This document shows, one piece after another, positions 1 to 8,107 of a stretch of DNA of 64,000 nt. Within the stretch, counting starts at the first letter, position 1. Every line of letters starts with the position of its first letter. Both the position numbers and the translations under genes were made by a program. The notes beneath the pieces were generated by a model. That model had not been told where the DNA came from, made no database searches, and worked only from the letters and a program-made list of their open reading frames with translations. Source of the DNA: Brevibacillus reuszeri (GTDB lineage: Bacteria > Bacillota > Bacilli > Brevibacillales > Brevibacillaceae); assembly GCF_001187725.1 (NCBI RefSeq), contig NZ_LGIQ01000009.1, forward strand, positions 1,921,493 to 1,985,492, given 5' to 3'.

Positions 1-85
1 TTTCCTCAAGAAGATCGAGATCCACGAAGGCAAACGGTTTTGGAATACCAGCAAAAACAGACTGATAATAACGATAATCCCGCAT
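1..85 (-). CDS. Alanine-racemase-fold enzyme (amino acid aldolase/deaminase-like), N-terminus only
   Basis: Only the first 28 codons lie in the window; the gene continues to the left. The ATG at 85 follows an AGGATGAGG ribosome site on the minus strand. The peptide begins MRDYRYYQSVFAG and continues with PFAFVDLDLLEE. The phrase FVDLDLLEE resembles the opening strand of the PLP-binding barrel in D-threonine-aldolase/alanine-racemase-type proteins (typically 'LVDLDxLxxN'). The assignment rests on this motif alone, so family membership is tentative and substrate cannot be told. It is divergent from the riboswitch-controlled flavoprotein. Confidence 0.5.
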   Translation of the reverse strand, partial: MRDYRYYQSVFAGIPKPFAFVDLDLLEE

Positions 86-310
86 GTACACGCCTCATCC
101 TTTTTGTATGTGATGGCGAGCAAAAATATTTTTGTAAAATTGTATTTATTCAATCTTTTATTTTTGTTTCCTGCCGGGAAGATGCGAGCGATCTATGCCT
201 CAAATCCGAATGTTCGGGAATATTGTTCGGATTTTGCTTGTTTCACTTGTTTTCAGAAACGAACTTATGCCCGTTTAGCTCCATAAACCGAACGAAAACC
301 AATCTGTTTA

Positions 311-339
311 TTGACCTGATTCAGTTTGTGCGCTACAAT
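311..339 (+). promoter_or_regulatory. Sigma-A promoter upstream of the purine riboswitch
   Basis: TTGACC (311-316) and TACAAT (334-339) are separated by exactly 17 bases. The predicted start is near 346, placing the whole aptamer inside the leader RNA. Bases 86-310 contain nothing else I can assign. Confidence 0.6.
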
Positions 340-381
340 ATTTTTTGTTGCGTGATACTTAACTGGTTGATGAATTCTACG

Positions 382-448
382 ATTCGTATATCCTCAGAAA
401 TATGGTTTGAGGGTCTCTACAGGGAACCGTAAATTCCCGGCTACGAAT
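382..448 (+). promoter_or_regulatory. Purine riboswitch aptamer, guanine-type (C74)
   Basis: All three helices are visible. P1 is ATTCGTA (382-388) with TACGAAT (442-448). P2 is a CCTCAGA/TTTGAGG stem with the canonical loop AATATGG. P3 is GGGAA/TTCCC (422-426/434-438) with loop CCGTAAA. The joining segment GTCTCTAC (413-420) matches the conserved core (GUUUCUAC in xpt). The specificity base in J3/1, equivalent to position 74, is C441, which in characterised members pairs with guanine or hypoxanthine rather than adenine. The ligand assignment follows from family knowledge and has not been tested. Confidence 0.9.
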
Positions 449-495
449 GGGGTTTGTTTATTGACATACCCTATTCGTTGGCCGGGAATTTTTGC
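431..495 (+). terminator. Riboswitch expression platform: terminator overlapping aptamer
   Basis: A long hairpin pairs 431-453 with 468-491 and is followed by a T-run (488-493). Its 5' arm contains the 3' strands of both P3 (434-438) and P1 (442-448). Ligand-stabilised aptamer should therefore block the terminator, giving an ON switch as in the adenine pbuE leader. The usual guanine switches turn genes off. Confidence 0.8.
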
Positions 496-517
496 ATGCG
501 CAAGGGGGAAACTGACC

Positions 518-1951
518 ATGAAAAAGTATGATGTGATTGTTGTTGGGGCAGGTCCAGCTGGGATTTTTACCTGCTATGAGGTAACGCGAAAGGCACCGGA
601 GGCCAAGGTGCTGCTCATTGACAAAGGGCACGATATTTACAGTCGTCGTTGTCCAATTTTGGAAGAGAAGATCAAGCTCTGTCCACCTGCCGCAGGGAAA
701 AAGGACTTCGCAGGCTGTCTGCCGGCCTGTTCGATCACCAGTGGATTTGGGGGAGCAGGCGCATATAGCGATGGAAAGTTTAATGTTACGACTGAGTTTG
801 GCGGATGGATGACCGATTATTTGAGCCCATCCACTGTTCTCAATCTGATTCAATATGTAGATGAGATCAATTTGGCGCATGGTGCCACAGAGTCGATCAC
901 AGACCCGACGACCGAGACGATCAAAACCATTGAGCAGCGCGGATATGCAGCAGGACTAAAATTGCTGCGTGCACAGGTGCGTCACCTGGGAACAGAGCAG
1001 AACCTGGAAATTTTACAATCCATTTTTGAGTATTTGAAAGAGCGGATCGACATGATGTTCAAGACAGAAGTAGAGGACATTTTGACGGTTAAAGAAGAGA
1101 CGGGTCATAAAGTGACAGGGATTGTGCTGAAGAACGGGGAAGAGCTCCACAGTGAGCATGTCGTAATTGGACCAGGGCGTGACGGCTCTGCATGGCTGAC
1201 GACTATTTTGAAAAAGCGTCGCCTGAAGATGTACAACAACCAGGTAGATGTCGGTGTTCGTGTAGAAACGTCCGATGTGGTCATGCGTGAGATCAATGAA
1301 CACTTGTACGAAGGAAAATTTATATACAATACTTCGGTAGGGACACGGGTGCGCACATTTTGCAGCAATCCGTCCGGCCACGTCGTGGTAGAGAATCATA
1401 GCGGTGTCATGGCAGCAAACGGTCACTCCTACAAGGACCCGGCACTCGGTTCGCCGAACACCAACTTCGCACTCTTGGTTTCCCATACGTTTACGGAGCC
1501 TTTCGACAAACCGAATGAATACGCCAGAGAAATTTGCAAGCGGGCAAATGATTTGTCCAATGGAGGCGTCATTGTACAAAAATACGGTGATATTCTCCGT
1601 GGACGCCGTTCTACCGTATCCCGCATCAAGGAAGGCTTCCTGGAGCCGACATTAAAGGAAGCGGTACCTGGAGACCTCGGCCTTGTGCTTCCGTACAATA
1701 CGATGAAAAGCTTGATCGAAATGGTCGAAGCCCTGGACAAGGTCACACCAGGGATTGCCTCTGAACACACCCTGTTTTACGGGGTAGAAGCCAAGTTTTA
1801 CTCTGCACGTCCGAAGCTGACAGAAGAATTCGAGACAGAAATCAAAGGCTTGTTCTGTGGTGGAGACGGCGCCGGAATTACAAGAGGATTGGCCCAAGCA
1901 GGCGCAGCTGGCGTTTGGATGGCGAGAAATGTAGTCAAGCGTTTGGGCTAG
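518..1951 (+). CDS. FAD-dependent dehydrogenase, COG2509 type
   Basis: A 477-residue cytoplasmic flavoprotein. The N-terminal dinucleotide-binding motif VVGAGPAGI begins about residue 6. The Cys-rich stretch between residues 46 and 72 (CPI, LCPP, GCLPACS) is followed by the Gly-rich FGGAGAYSDG, as in the 'NAD(FAD)-utilising dehydrogenase' family. The C-terminal GLFCGGDGAGITRGLAQAGA is the second FAD contact. The substrate is unknown for the family. The ATG at 518 is chosen because AAGGGGG lies nine bases before it; longer in-frame starts would fall inside the riboswitch. The gene is alone between its riboswitch and a strong terminator, so the purine switch is its dedicated control. Confidence 0.85.
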   Translation: MKKYDVIVVGAGPAGIFTCYEVTRKAPEAKVLLIDKGHDIYSRRCPILEEKIKLCPPAAGKKDFAGCLPACSITSGFGGAGAYSDGKFNVTTEFGGWMTDYLSPSTVLNLIQYVDEINLAHGATESITDPTTETIKTIEQRGYAAGLKLLRAQVRHLGTEQNLEILQSIFEYLKERIDMMFKTEVEDILTVKEETGHKVTGIVLKNGEELHSEHVVIGPGRDGSAWLTTILKKRRLKMYNNQVDVGVRVETSDVVMREINEHLYEGKFIYNTSVGTRVRTFCSNPSGHVVVENHSGVMAANGHSYKDPALGSPNTNFALLVSHTFTEPFDKPNEYAREICKRANDLSNGGVIVQKYGDILRGRRSTVSRIKEGFLEPTLKEAVPGDLGLVLPYNTMKSLIEMVEALDKVTPGIASEHTLFYGVEAKFYSARPKLTEEFETEIKGLFCGGDGAGITRGLAQAGAAGVWMARNVVKRLG

Positions 1952-1974
1952 AATGAAAGACATGAAATAGAGAA

Positions 1975-2021
1975 GAAGGCTTTTTCTCGGGGCAAGCTCA
2001 TTCCGGGAAAAAGCCTTTTTT
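1975..2021 (+). terminator. Rho-independent terminator
   Basis: AAGGCTTTTTCTCGG pairs with CCGGGAAAAAGCCTT, followed by a T-run. It ends the flavoprotein transcript. Confidence 0.9.
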
Positions 2022-2103
2022 AACGTTGGAAATCTTCAGCTAAAACGCGGTCGCTCCTCCTCGGGGAAGCCCTCGATAGAGGTTCTCATATGTGTAAATG
2101 CCT

Positions 2104-2517
2104 TCAAACCGAATTCAAATTTTCATTCATCTTCTTCAGTACCCGATTAAAAACTGCCAATTCCTCTTCATCCAAATCGCGAAGAGCCACCGCTTCCAGC
2201 TCACTAGCCGCTTGCAGCCATTCCGGGAAGCGCTCAATCGCTTGAGGAGACAGCGAAACGTAGCGCTCGCGCTTGTCATCGCCTTCTGCACGAATAATCC
2301 AGCCCATCTCTTCCAAACGAGTCAGCGTCCGTGTAATTGTTGGCGCTTCGACATTCAAATAGTTGCTAAGCTGTACCTGCGTGAGTGCACTGCGATAGTG
2401 AAGGCACAGAATAATGCCCCATTGTGAGCTATACAGACCCATCGGGGACATAATTCCATTCAAGGTTTTACTGAAAACTCTAGCCGTTTGACTAATCTTG
2501 TGTCCGTAATGATGCAT
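2104..2517 (-). CDS. MarR-family transcriptional regulator
   Basis: A 137-residue winged-helix regulator. The recognition helix region reads LTQVQLSNYLNVEAPTITRT, followed by the LEEMGWIIRAEGDDKRER wing and the 'VSLSP' strand, the classic MarR order. An alpha-helical dimerisation tail (ELEAVALRDLDEEELAVFN) follows. Start choice is uncertain: GGAGG lies one base before a first ATG (2526), seven before a TTG (2520) and ten before the ATG at 2517, which I use. No divergent efflux or redox partner is adjacent, so the target cannot be read from context, though direct repeats upstream suggest autoregulation. Confidence 0.9.
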   Translation of the reverse strand: MHHYGHKISQTARVFSKTLNGIMSPMGLYSSQWGIILCLHYRSALTQVQLSNYLNVEAPTITRTLTRLEEMGWIIRAEGDDKRERYVSLSPQAIERFPEWLQAASELEAVALRDLDEEELAVFNRVLKKMNENLNSV

Positions 2518-2570
2518 CAATATCATACCTCCAAGGGGAGTTGGCTCGATATATGATAGACTTGGTTGCT

Positions 2571-2626
2571 TAAGTAAATATGTACAAATATCATACTAAC
2601 AGCTTGAAGTATATAAGTAAATGTTT
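2571..2626. promoter_or_regulatory. Candidate MarR operator: two direct repeats
   Basis: TAAGTAAATATGT (2571-2583) and TAAGTAAATGTTT (2614-2626) lie 43 bases apart, about four helical turns, in the AT-rich leader of the marR gene. Function as an operator is inference. Confidence 0.35.
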
Positions 2627-2702
2627 ATTCGATTATGGCTAGGCTGTATTTTTTTACAATCGAAAAGGTTCCTGCGATGTACGGAGCTTGTCCGCAAGAT
2701 CT

Positions 2703-2745
2703 CAAAAAAGCTGATACCTTTCGGATGAAGGCATCAGCTTTTTTG
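2703..2745 (-). terminator. Rho-independent terminator
   Basis: AAAAAAGCTGATACC pairs with GGCATCAGCTTTTTT; reading the minus strand it ends in a T-run. It serves the DUF3298 gene. Confidence 0.85.
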
Positions 2746-2762
2746 AGGCATTACGTTCCCGG

Positions 2763-3380
2763 TTAATCGGCTGACATAATACCGAGCGGCCCTTTTTCAT
2801 CCATGATTGGCTCCAGATCATAGACAGAGATGGGGAACATGGGGAAGCCGACATAATACGGTGTAATTTCGTAAAGCTGAAAATAGATGACCAATGCTTT
2901 GTCTGCGAGATAAAAATCCTGGTCAGGCTTGATGGAAGTAAAGCCATTCAAGGTAGGGATGTTCCGTTGCTTGATTTGCTGCTGGATGTTATCGGAAATG
3001 ACCCTGACGTAATCACTTCCGGGCTTGAACAGGTCACGCAGCGTGTACAGCTTGCCTGTCTGGATATCTGCCGTGATCGAGCCCATAAACGTCATGCCGT
3101 GGGCCATTTGGGGAGTGTAGGCATAGTTGGTCAACGTCACGCTGAAGATGCCTCGTTCGTTGCTTTTGATCTCGTAGCTTCCTTGCATCTGTGTGTTGCC
3201 GGGTACTTGCACTCTTTGTTGCTCATGCATCAGGCCGTGCACCGTTTGGACAATGGCCCTGTTGATATCTTTTTCTGCCTGTTGATTGGCGAGACCCGCA
3301 AGCTGTGGATAATAAATGGTAGTATTTGGACGATTGATTGTCCGGGTGACCACGGTGGCTGGCAATTGATTGAGCTCCAC
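2763..3380 (-). CDS. DUF3298/DUF4163 domain protein (RsiV/PdaC-type fold)
   Basis: A 205-residue protein with the two-part architecture of RsiV-like proteins: a DUF4163-type N-terminal half (about residues 1-100, with 'YPQLAGLANQQAEKDINRAI') and a DUF3298-type C-terminal half ('LYTLRDLFKPGSDYVRVIS' through 'FYLADKALVIYFQLYEI'). In RsiV this region binds lysozyme; in PdaC it accompanies a deacetylase. Here it stands alone, without signal peptide, membrane anchor or anti-sigma segment, which is unusual for an extracytoplasmic fold. The start is GTG (3378-3380), with AAAGGA eight bases upstream. A single-gene transcript is likely. Function unknown. Confidence 0.75.
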   Translation of the reverse strand: MELNQLPATVVTRTINRPNTTIYYPQLAGLANQQAEKDINRAIVQTVHGLMHEQQRVQVPGNTQMQGSYEIKSNERGIFSVTLTNYAYTPQMAHGMTFMGSITADIQTGKLYTLRDLFKPGSDYVRVISDNIQQQIKQRNIPTLNGFTSIKPDQDFYLADKALVIYFQLYEITPYYVGFPMFPISVYDLEPIMDEKGPLGIMSAD

Positions 3381-3544
3381 TTGGTTAGTTCCTTTCTTTC
3401 CTAAATGGAAAACAGTCTTGTTGTATCAGCCTATTCCAAATTATTTTTGCTGTTCTTATTTTTTTCACATATTTGGTAATATAGTTCGATTTATAATGGA
3501 AAAGATGCCGATAAATATAAGAAACGGAATAAAGGAGGGCGATT

Positions 3545-5014
3545 ATGGTTCAATTGGTACGCAATACGTTAACAAATAAAGAAGGCTTTATGATTTTTAT
3601 CTTATGGAATCATCTTTGGATGGCGGGACTTATTACCTATTCAACTGGCGTGGAATATTGGAAGCTGACATCAGTGGGACTACTAATTACCTTGATCGTG
3701 TCACCGCTTTACTTCATTCGTAAAAACAGTCATGTGATTCGTTATTTAGTGGCTGTAGGCTTCATGTATTATGCGATAATCTTTGATCATTTTACGACCT
3801 ATGAAGAAGTACCTTTTCTTGCATTCATCGTAATCGGTTTTTTAGCAGCGTATTTGGATTGGAAGCTGGTCGTATTTACCGGGGTTGTCCAAATCATTTT
3901 GTCGGTCGTTGGATTTTATACAGGTACATATGAGATTTTCAGCGGTGACTTTAATGAAGTGAATATGGCTCTGCGCATTGCCGCGATCCTGATGATGATG
4001 GGGGCAATGACCTATCTCTGTCTGGCAGGACAAGCGTCGCTGAAGAAAGCGAATGCGGCTCGTCAGGAAGCGGAGGAGAAAGAAAAGCGTCTGGAAGAAA
4101 TGCTGGGACAAATTCAATTAATGACAGAGCAACTGGATCGTACGTCCGAGCATGTTCATGAGCATGCAGAAGGTACGAAACGCAATACGGATGAGATGAT
4201 GATCGCCTTCAAGGAAGTAGCTACAGGCATGGAATCACAAGCAAACTCTACCGTGAAGATCGAAGAAGAGGTGCAGTTGATTGATTCCGAGATCGTAGCG
4301 GTAACCAATCAGGCGAATGCGATGAAGAGCGAGTCCGATCACAATAATCGTCGTCTGACTGACAGCGTGACGATGATGAATGATTTGTCTTTGCAAATGG
4401 AGCAAATCGTACAGTCGGTAAATGTAGCGGCTTCGACCATCCATCAACTCAATCGTCAGGCAAATCGCGTAGAGGAAATTGTTGGCGCTATTAATCAAAT
4501 TGCGACGCAAACCAATCTCTTGGCGTTGAATGCAGCAATCGAATCGGCGCGTGCAGGCGAGCATGGACGTGGTTTTGCAGTCGTTGCAGACGAGGTGCGC
4601 AAGCTGGCAGAGCAAAGCGCCACCGCTACACAGGAAATTACCGAGATTTTAAAAATGCTCCATCAGGAAAGTGAAAATGCCGTGCAGCAAATTAGCAGCG
4701 GAGAAGCGTCCGTTGCCAAAGGACAAGAGCTGGCAGTGAAAACAGTGGCTTCGATTGAAAAGGTGCGGACAGGAATGGTCGCTTTCCTGGAGGCGGCAGA
4801 TCAAGTGCGCTCCAGTATGGACCGGGTAAAAATGCGCTCTGGTGAAGTGGCAGTAGAGATGTCAACCATTACGGCTGTAACGGAGCAGTCGGTTGCCAAT
4901 CTGGAGGAGCTTTTTGCGACGGCAGAGAACCAGCATCAAAAGCTGAGTGAAATTACGGAAGAGCTGGGCGAGCTAAATACACTGTCTCATCGTTTGCAGC
5001 AAACGTTTCACTAA
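3545..5014 (+). CDS. Methyl-accepting chemotaxis protein with polytopic membrane sensor
   Basis: A 489-residue chemoreceptor. Residues 15-165 are a run of about six hydrophobic segments instead of the usual extracellular Cache domain. A coiled coil ('AARQEAEEKEKRLEEMLGQI') leads into a full MCP signalling domain with the hairpin tip 'NLLALNAAIESARAGEHGRG'. No HAMP domain is obvious. Such receptors are thought to sense membrane state, small permeant molecules or energy, but the ligand cannot be inferred. The ATG follows AAAGGAGGG at a normal distance. No chemotaxis genes are adjacent; it is monocistronic. Confidence 0.92.
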   Translation: MVQLVRNTLTNKEGFMIFILWNHLWMAGLITYSTGVEYWKLTSVGLLITLIVSPLYFIRKNSHVIRYLVAVGFMYYAIIFDHFTTYEEVPFLAFIVIGFLAAYLDWKLVVFTGVVQIILSVVGFYTGTYEIFSGDFNEVNMALRIAAILMMMGAMTYLCLAGQASLKKANAARQEAEEKEKRLEEMLGQIQLMTEQLDRTSEHVHEHAEGTKRNTDEMMIAFKEVATGMESQANSTVKIEEEVQLIDSEIVAVTNQANAMKSESDHNNRRLTDSVTMMNDLSLQMEQIVQSVNVAASTIHQLNRQANRVEEIVGAINQIATQTNLLALNAAIESARAGEHGRGFAVVADEVRKLAEQSATATQEITEILKMLHQESENAVQQISSGEASVAKGQELAVKTVASIEKVRTGMVAFLEAADQVRSSMDRVKMRSGEVAVEMSTITAVTEQSVANLEELFATAENQHQKLSEITEELGELNTLSHRLQQTFH

Positions 5015-5048
5015 GACAAATAACCACAGTTTGGAAATCAAAAAACAA

Positions 5049-5076
5049 TTGCATTTTTGAGTCGTTCTGCTAGAAT
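5049..5076 (+). promoter_or_regulatory. Sigma-A promoter for the S-box leader
   Basis: TTGCAT (5049-5054) and TAGAAT (5071-5076), spacing 16, about 35 bases before the S-box aptamer. A plausible rather than optimal promoter. Confidence 0.45.
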
Positions 5077-5107
5077 AATCATCATTATAACTTGATAGAT
5101 TCACCTA

Positions 5108-5268
5108 CCTTATCTAGAGAGGCGGAGGGACTGGCCCGATGAAGCCCGGCAACCACTGTACGTGTACAGTAAGGTGCCAATTCCTGCAAAACCTGACCGG
5201 GGTTTTGACAGATGAGGAAGAGGACGGCCTCGGACGCAAACTCTTCCTCAGGGAAGAGTTTTTTTTCT
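5108..5268 (+). promoter_or_regulatory. S-box (SAM-I) riboswitch with terminator
   Basis: The conserved S-box core is present: AGAGAGG then CGGAGGGACTGGCCCGATGA then AGCCCGGCAACC (5115-5152), followed by AAGGTGCCAATTCC. P1 is CCTTATCT (5108-5115) with AGATGAGG (5210-5217). The terminator is AACTCTTCC (5239-5247) with GGAAGAGTT plus T8. An antiterminator TGAGGAAGAG (5213-5222) against CTCTTCCTCA (5241-5250) overlaps both P1 and terminator, the standard SAM-OFF logic. It therefore silences the downstream nucleoside importer when S-adenosylmethionine is plentiful. Confidence 0.96.
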
Positions 5269-5306
5269 GTGAAAATGTCTCGACGTTTTTCATGAAAACG
5301 AGGGGG
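5260..5306 (+). repeat. Partial copy of dispersed intergenic repeat (family 1)
   Basis: TTTTTTCTGTGAAAATGTCT followed by CGACGTTTTTCATGAAAACG matches the left half of the elements at 47129-47232 and 54104-54187 (minus). It sits directly behind the S-box terminator. Bases 5307-5442 have no other assignable feature. Confidence 0.5.
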
Positions 5307-5442
5307 AATTTGCGAACAATAAAATGAATTCGAAGTGAAATATTCGTTATTGCTATTGGAATTTACGTCCAAAAGACGTACATTACGTATTGATATAGAG
5401 AAAAACGATCGAAATGGACAAATAGGAGAAGGGGACGACACC

Positions 5443-6471
5443 ATGAAAAAGTTGTTATTGGCTTTGACCACATTTGCGGTATTGGCAGCAGGCTGCTCGG
5501 CAGGCGGAAATGCACCTGCAGATAAAACAGAAGGACAAGCAACAGGACAAGAGGGCGCAGCGAAAAAGCGCATTGCATTGATCCTGCCAGAAAAAATCGG
5601 GGTAAACCCATTCTTCCAACAAATGGATGAGGGCGCGAAAAAAGCTGGACAAGAGTTCGGTGCAGAAGTGAAGAGCATCGAGTCTACTGACCACGGCGCG
5701 ATTGAAGAAAATCTGCGTGTAGCTGTAGCAGAAAATTATGATTTGATTATCACTTCTTCTTTTGAAGCAGAGGATGCACTGAAAAAAGTAGCGGCAGAAA
5801 ACCCTGATCAGAGCTTCGCGATTATTGATACAGTAGTAGATTTGCCAAACGTTCGCAGTGTAACATTCCGCGAGCAAGAAGCAGCATACCTGATGGGTGC
5901 CGCAGCTGGCCTTGCTACCAAGACAAACAAAGTTGGTATGGTCGTAGCGATGGATATTCCACTGTTGAAAAAATGGACTGGCGGTTTCCAGGAAGGCATG
6001 AAAGCAACAAATCCAAACGCAGAATTCCTCGTGAACTACGTAGGTAGCTTCTCTGACCCGGCAAAAGCAAAAGAAATGGCGCTCCTGCAAGCTTCCAAAG
6101 GCGCTGACTTCATTAATGGAGCGGCAGCAGTAGGCGATCTGGGTGTTTTCGAAGCGGCAAAGGAAAAAGGCTTCTATACAGCAGGCCAAGACGTTGACCG
6201 TACGACAATCGACCCTGAGCACATCGTACTGTCGCAGCTGAAAGGCACAGATGCAGCAGCGTATGAAACAGTGAAGGCATTCGTTGAAGGCTCCCTGAAG
6301 CCAGGCGTAGTAACGTATGGCTTGAAAGAAAAAGGTGTGGGCGTTACTTATGTAACTCATGAGAGCCAAACCCCACTGAATGCGTTTATCGGTCAGGAAG
6401 TTATCGACAAAGTAAAAGCGATCAACGATGAGATTGTAGCTGGAACTCGCAAAGTTCCAGACACGTTCTAA
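5443..6471 (+). CDS. BMP-family substrate-binding lipoprotein of nucleoside ABC importer
   Basis: A 342-residue extracellular binding protein. The signal peptide ends in a lipobox (LAAGC, Cys about residue 19) followed by a flexible Gly/Ala-rich linker. The rest is a PnrA/BMP fold: 'IALILPEKIGVNPFFQQMDEG', then 'ENYDLIITSSFEAEDALKK', 'EQEAAYLMGAAAGL' and 'GVGVTYVTHESQTPLNAFIG'. BMP proteins bind purine or other nucleosides (PnrA, NupN/YufN). Start ATG 5443 follows AGGAGAAGGGG. It heads an operon with an ATPase, two permeases, a molybdoprotein and a phosphorylase, all behind the S-box. SAM control suggests a sulfur- or SAM-derived nucleoside ligand, which is inference. Confidence 0.92.
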   Translation: MKKLLLALTTFAVLAAGCSAGGNAPADKTEGQATGQEGAAKKRIALILPEKIGVNPFFQQMDEGAKKAGQEFGAEVKSIESTDHGAIEENLRVAVAENYDLIITSSFEAEDALKKVAAENPDQSFAIIDTVVDLPNVRSVTFREQEAAYLMGAAAGLATKTNKVGMVVAMDIPLLKKWTGGFQEGMKATNPNAEFLVNYVGSFSDPAKAKEMALLQASKGADFINGAAAVGDLGVFEAAKEKGFYTAGQDVDRTTIDPEHIVLSQLKGTDAAAYETVKAFVEGSLKPGVVTYGLKEKGVGVTYVTHESQTPLNAFIGQEVIDKVKAINDEIVAGTRKVPDTF

Positions 6472-6577
6472 GAGAATACACACAGTGCATTGATGTGACC
6501 GACTACAGCTGTGTAGTCGGTCACGATTGTGTTCGAGGAAGCTTTGGAGCGGCAGCACAGAAAAAGGAGGAGTGGGG

Positions 6578-8107
6578 ATGGCCTATCGTTTGGAAATGAG
6601 GGACATGACCAAGAAATACGGAGATTTTATTGCCAACGACAAGGTGTCGTTCTCACTGGCTGCTGGTGAAGTACACGCAATTGTTGGTGAAAACGGAGCA
6701 GGGAAAACAACGTTAATGCGGATGCTGTATGGTATGGAGCAGCCAACATCAGGAGATATCGTGCTGGGCGACAAAAAAGTGACGTTCCGCGGACCGGAGG
6801 ATGCCATTCGCAGTGGTATCGGAATGGTTCATCAGCACTTTATGCTGTTTGGCGAGTTCACTGCAGCTGAAAACATTGTGATTGGCTATGAACCGAAGCA
6901 GACGGGCTTTTTCAAAAGAAAAGAAGCGGTGGAAAAGGTTCGTGCGCTGAGCGAGCAATATCGCATTCCGATTGATGCACAGGCACAGGTCTCTAGCTGT
7001 TCGATTGGTGAACAACAGCGGGTAGAGATTCTGAAGGTTCTGTATCAGGGAGCGGACATCATCGTATTGGATGAACCTACCGCTGTTTTGACACCACTGG
7101 AGGTTCGCGAGCTGCTGCAAACGATCCGCAATTTGGCGCAGAGCGGGAAAAGTGTCATTTTGATCACGCACAAGCTCCAGGAAGTGATGGAGGTAGCAGA
7201 TCGCATCACCGTACTGCGAGGCGGCAAGGTAACGGGAACGGTCTCTCGTGAGGAAACGAATGTAGATGATCTGGCACGGCTCATGGTCGGACGGGAATTG
7301 CAGGAGCTGAGTGAACGCGTGTCTCTGGATCGAGGTCCACTGCTGCAGGTAGAAAATTTGACGGTTCGGGACAAGCAAACCTTGCTCGATCACGTTACTT
7401 TTACTGTTCATCATGGGGAAATTGTCGGAATTGCAGGTGTTTCCGGAAATGGCCAGTCCGAGCTGCTGCAAGCATTGAGTGGTCTGCGGACAGCGCAGGA
7501 AGGCAGCCTACGTCTTGGAGGCAAGGATGTGACAAATCAGCCGGTCGCTACTATTCGCGATGCTGGATTGGCCCATATCCCGGAAGACCGCTATATGTGG
7601 GGAACGGCCAAGCTCGAGAGTGTAGAGGAAAATGCATTGATGGGCTATCAGCGAAAGCCCGAATACTATCGCCGCGGAATCGTAAAGCGTGAAGCTTTTC
7701 GGCAGGTGGTTCGTGGTTGGGTCGAGCGATTTGCCATTAAAACAGGGTCCAGACAACTACAGGAGCTCGCGGGGAATCTCTCCGGCGGAAACCTGCAAAA
7801 ATTGATCGTGGCTCGCGAGCTGGGGCAGGAAACGCCATTTCTAATCGCAGCAGAACCAACGAGGGGCGTCGACATCGGTGCGATGGAGTACATCCATCAA
7901 GCCTTGATTGAAAAACGCAACCAGGGGGATGGGATTTTGCTCGTCTCCTCTGAGCTGTCCGAGATTCTCGCCCTATCTGACCGAATTTTGGTGATGTACA
8001 AAGGGAAAATTGCTGGTGAGCTAGCGCGTTCGGAAGCAACAGAAGAAAAAATCAGCGTGTTGATGGCAGGAGGAAGCGTTCATGGCAGCAGTCAAAGAGC
8101 TAGGTAA
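6578..8107 (+). CDS. Nucleoside ABC importer ATPase (duplicated, RbsA/NupO type)
   Basis: A 509-residue ATPase with two ABC modules in tandem. The first has Walker A GENGAGKTT and signature 'SSCSIGEQQRVEILKVLYQG' before Walker B IIVLDEPTAVL. The second has a degenerate Walker A (GVSGNGQSELLQ) and signature 'NLSGGNLQKLIVAREL', followed by a degenerate Walker B 'LIAAEPTRGVD', as in B. subtilis YufO and sugar importers of the RbsA type. Start ATG 6578 follows AAAGGAGG. It energises uptake with the two permeases downstream; its last 26 bases overlap the first permease start. Confidence 0.95.
   Translation: MAYRLEMRDMTKKYGDFIANDKVSFSLAAGEVHAIVGENGAGKTTLMRMLYGMEQPTSGDIVLGDKKVTFRGPEDAIRSGIGMVHQHFMLFGEFTAAENIVIGYEPKQTGFFKRKEAVEKVRALSEQYRIPIDAQAQVSSCSIGEQQRVEILKVLYQGADIIVLDEPTAVLTPLEVRELLQTIRNLAQSGKSVILITHKLQEVMEVADRITVLRGGKVTGTVSREETNVDDLARLMVGRELQELSERVSLDRGPLLQVENLTVRDKQTLLDHVTFTVHHGEIVGIAGVSGNGQSELLQALSGLRTAQEGSLRLGGKDVTNQPVATIRDAGLAHIPEDRYMWGTAKLESVEENALMGYQRKPEYYRRGIVKREAFRQVVRGWVERFAIKTGSRQLQELAGNLSGGNLQKLIVARELGQETPFLIAAEPTRGVDIGAMEYIHQALIEKRNQGDGILLVSSELSEILALSDRILVMYKGKIAGELARSEATEEKISVLMAGGSVHGSSQRAR

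Noticed and set aside
40..432. 130-codon plus-strand open frame at the window start
   Set aside because: Runs through the purine-riboswitch leader and promoter; no ribosome site and Cys/Phe-rich composition.
5455..6558. 367-codon minus-strand open frame opposite the BMP lipoprotein
   Set aside because: Cys/Phe-rich antisense product with no family motif; a shadow of the real gene.
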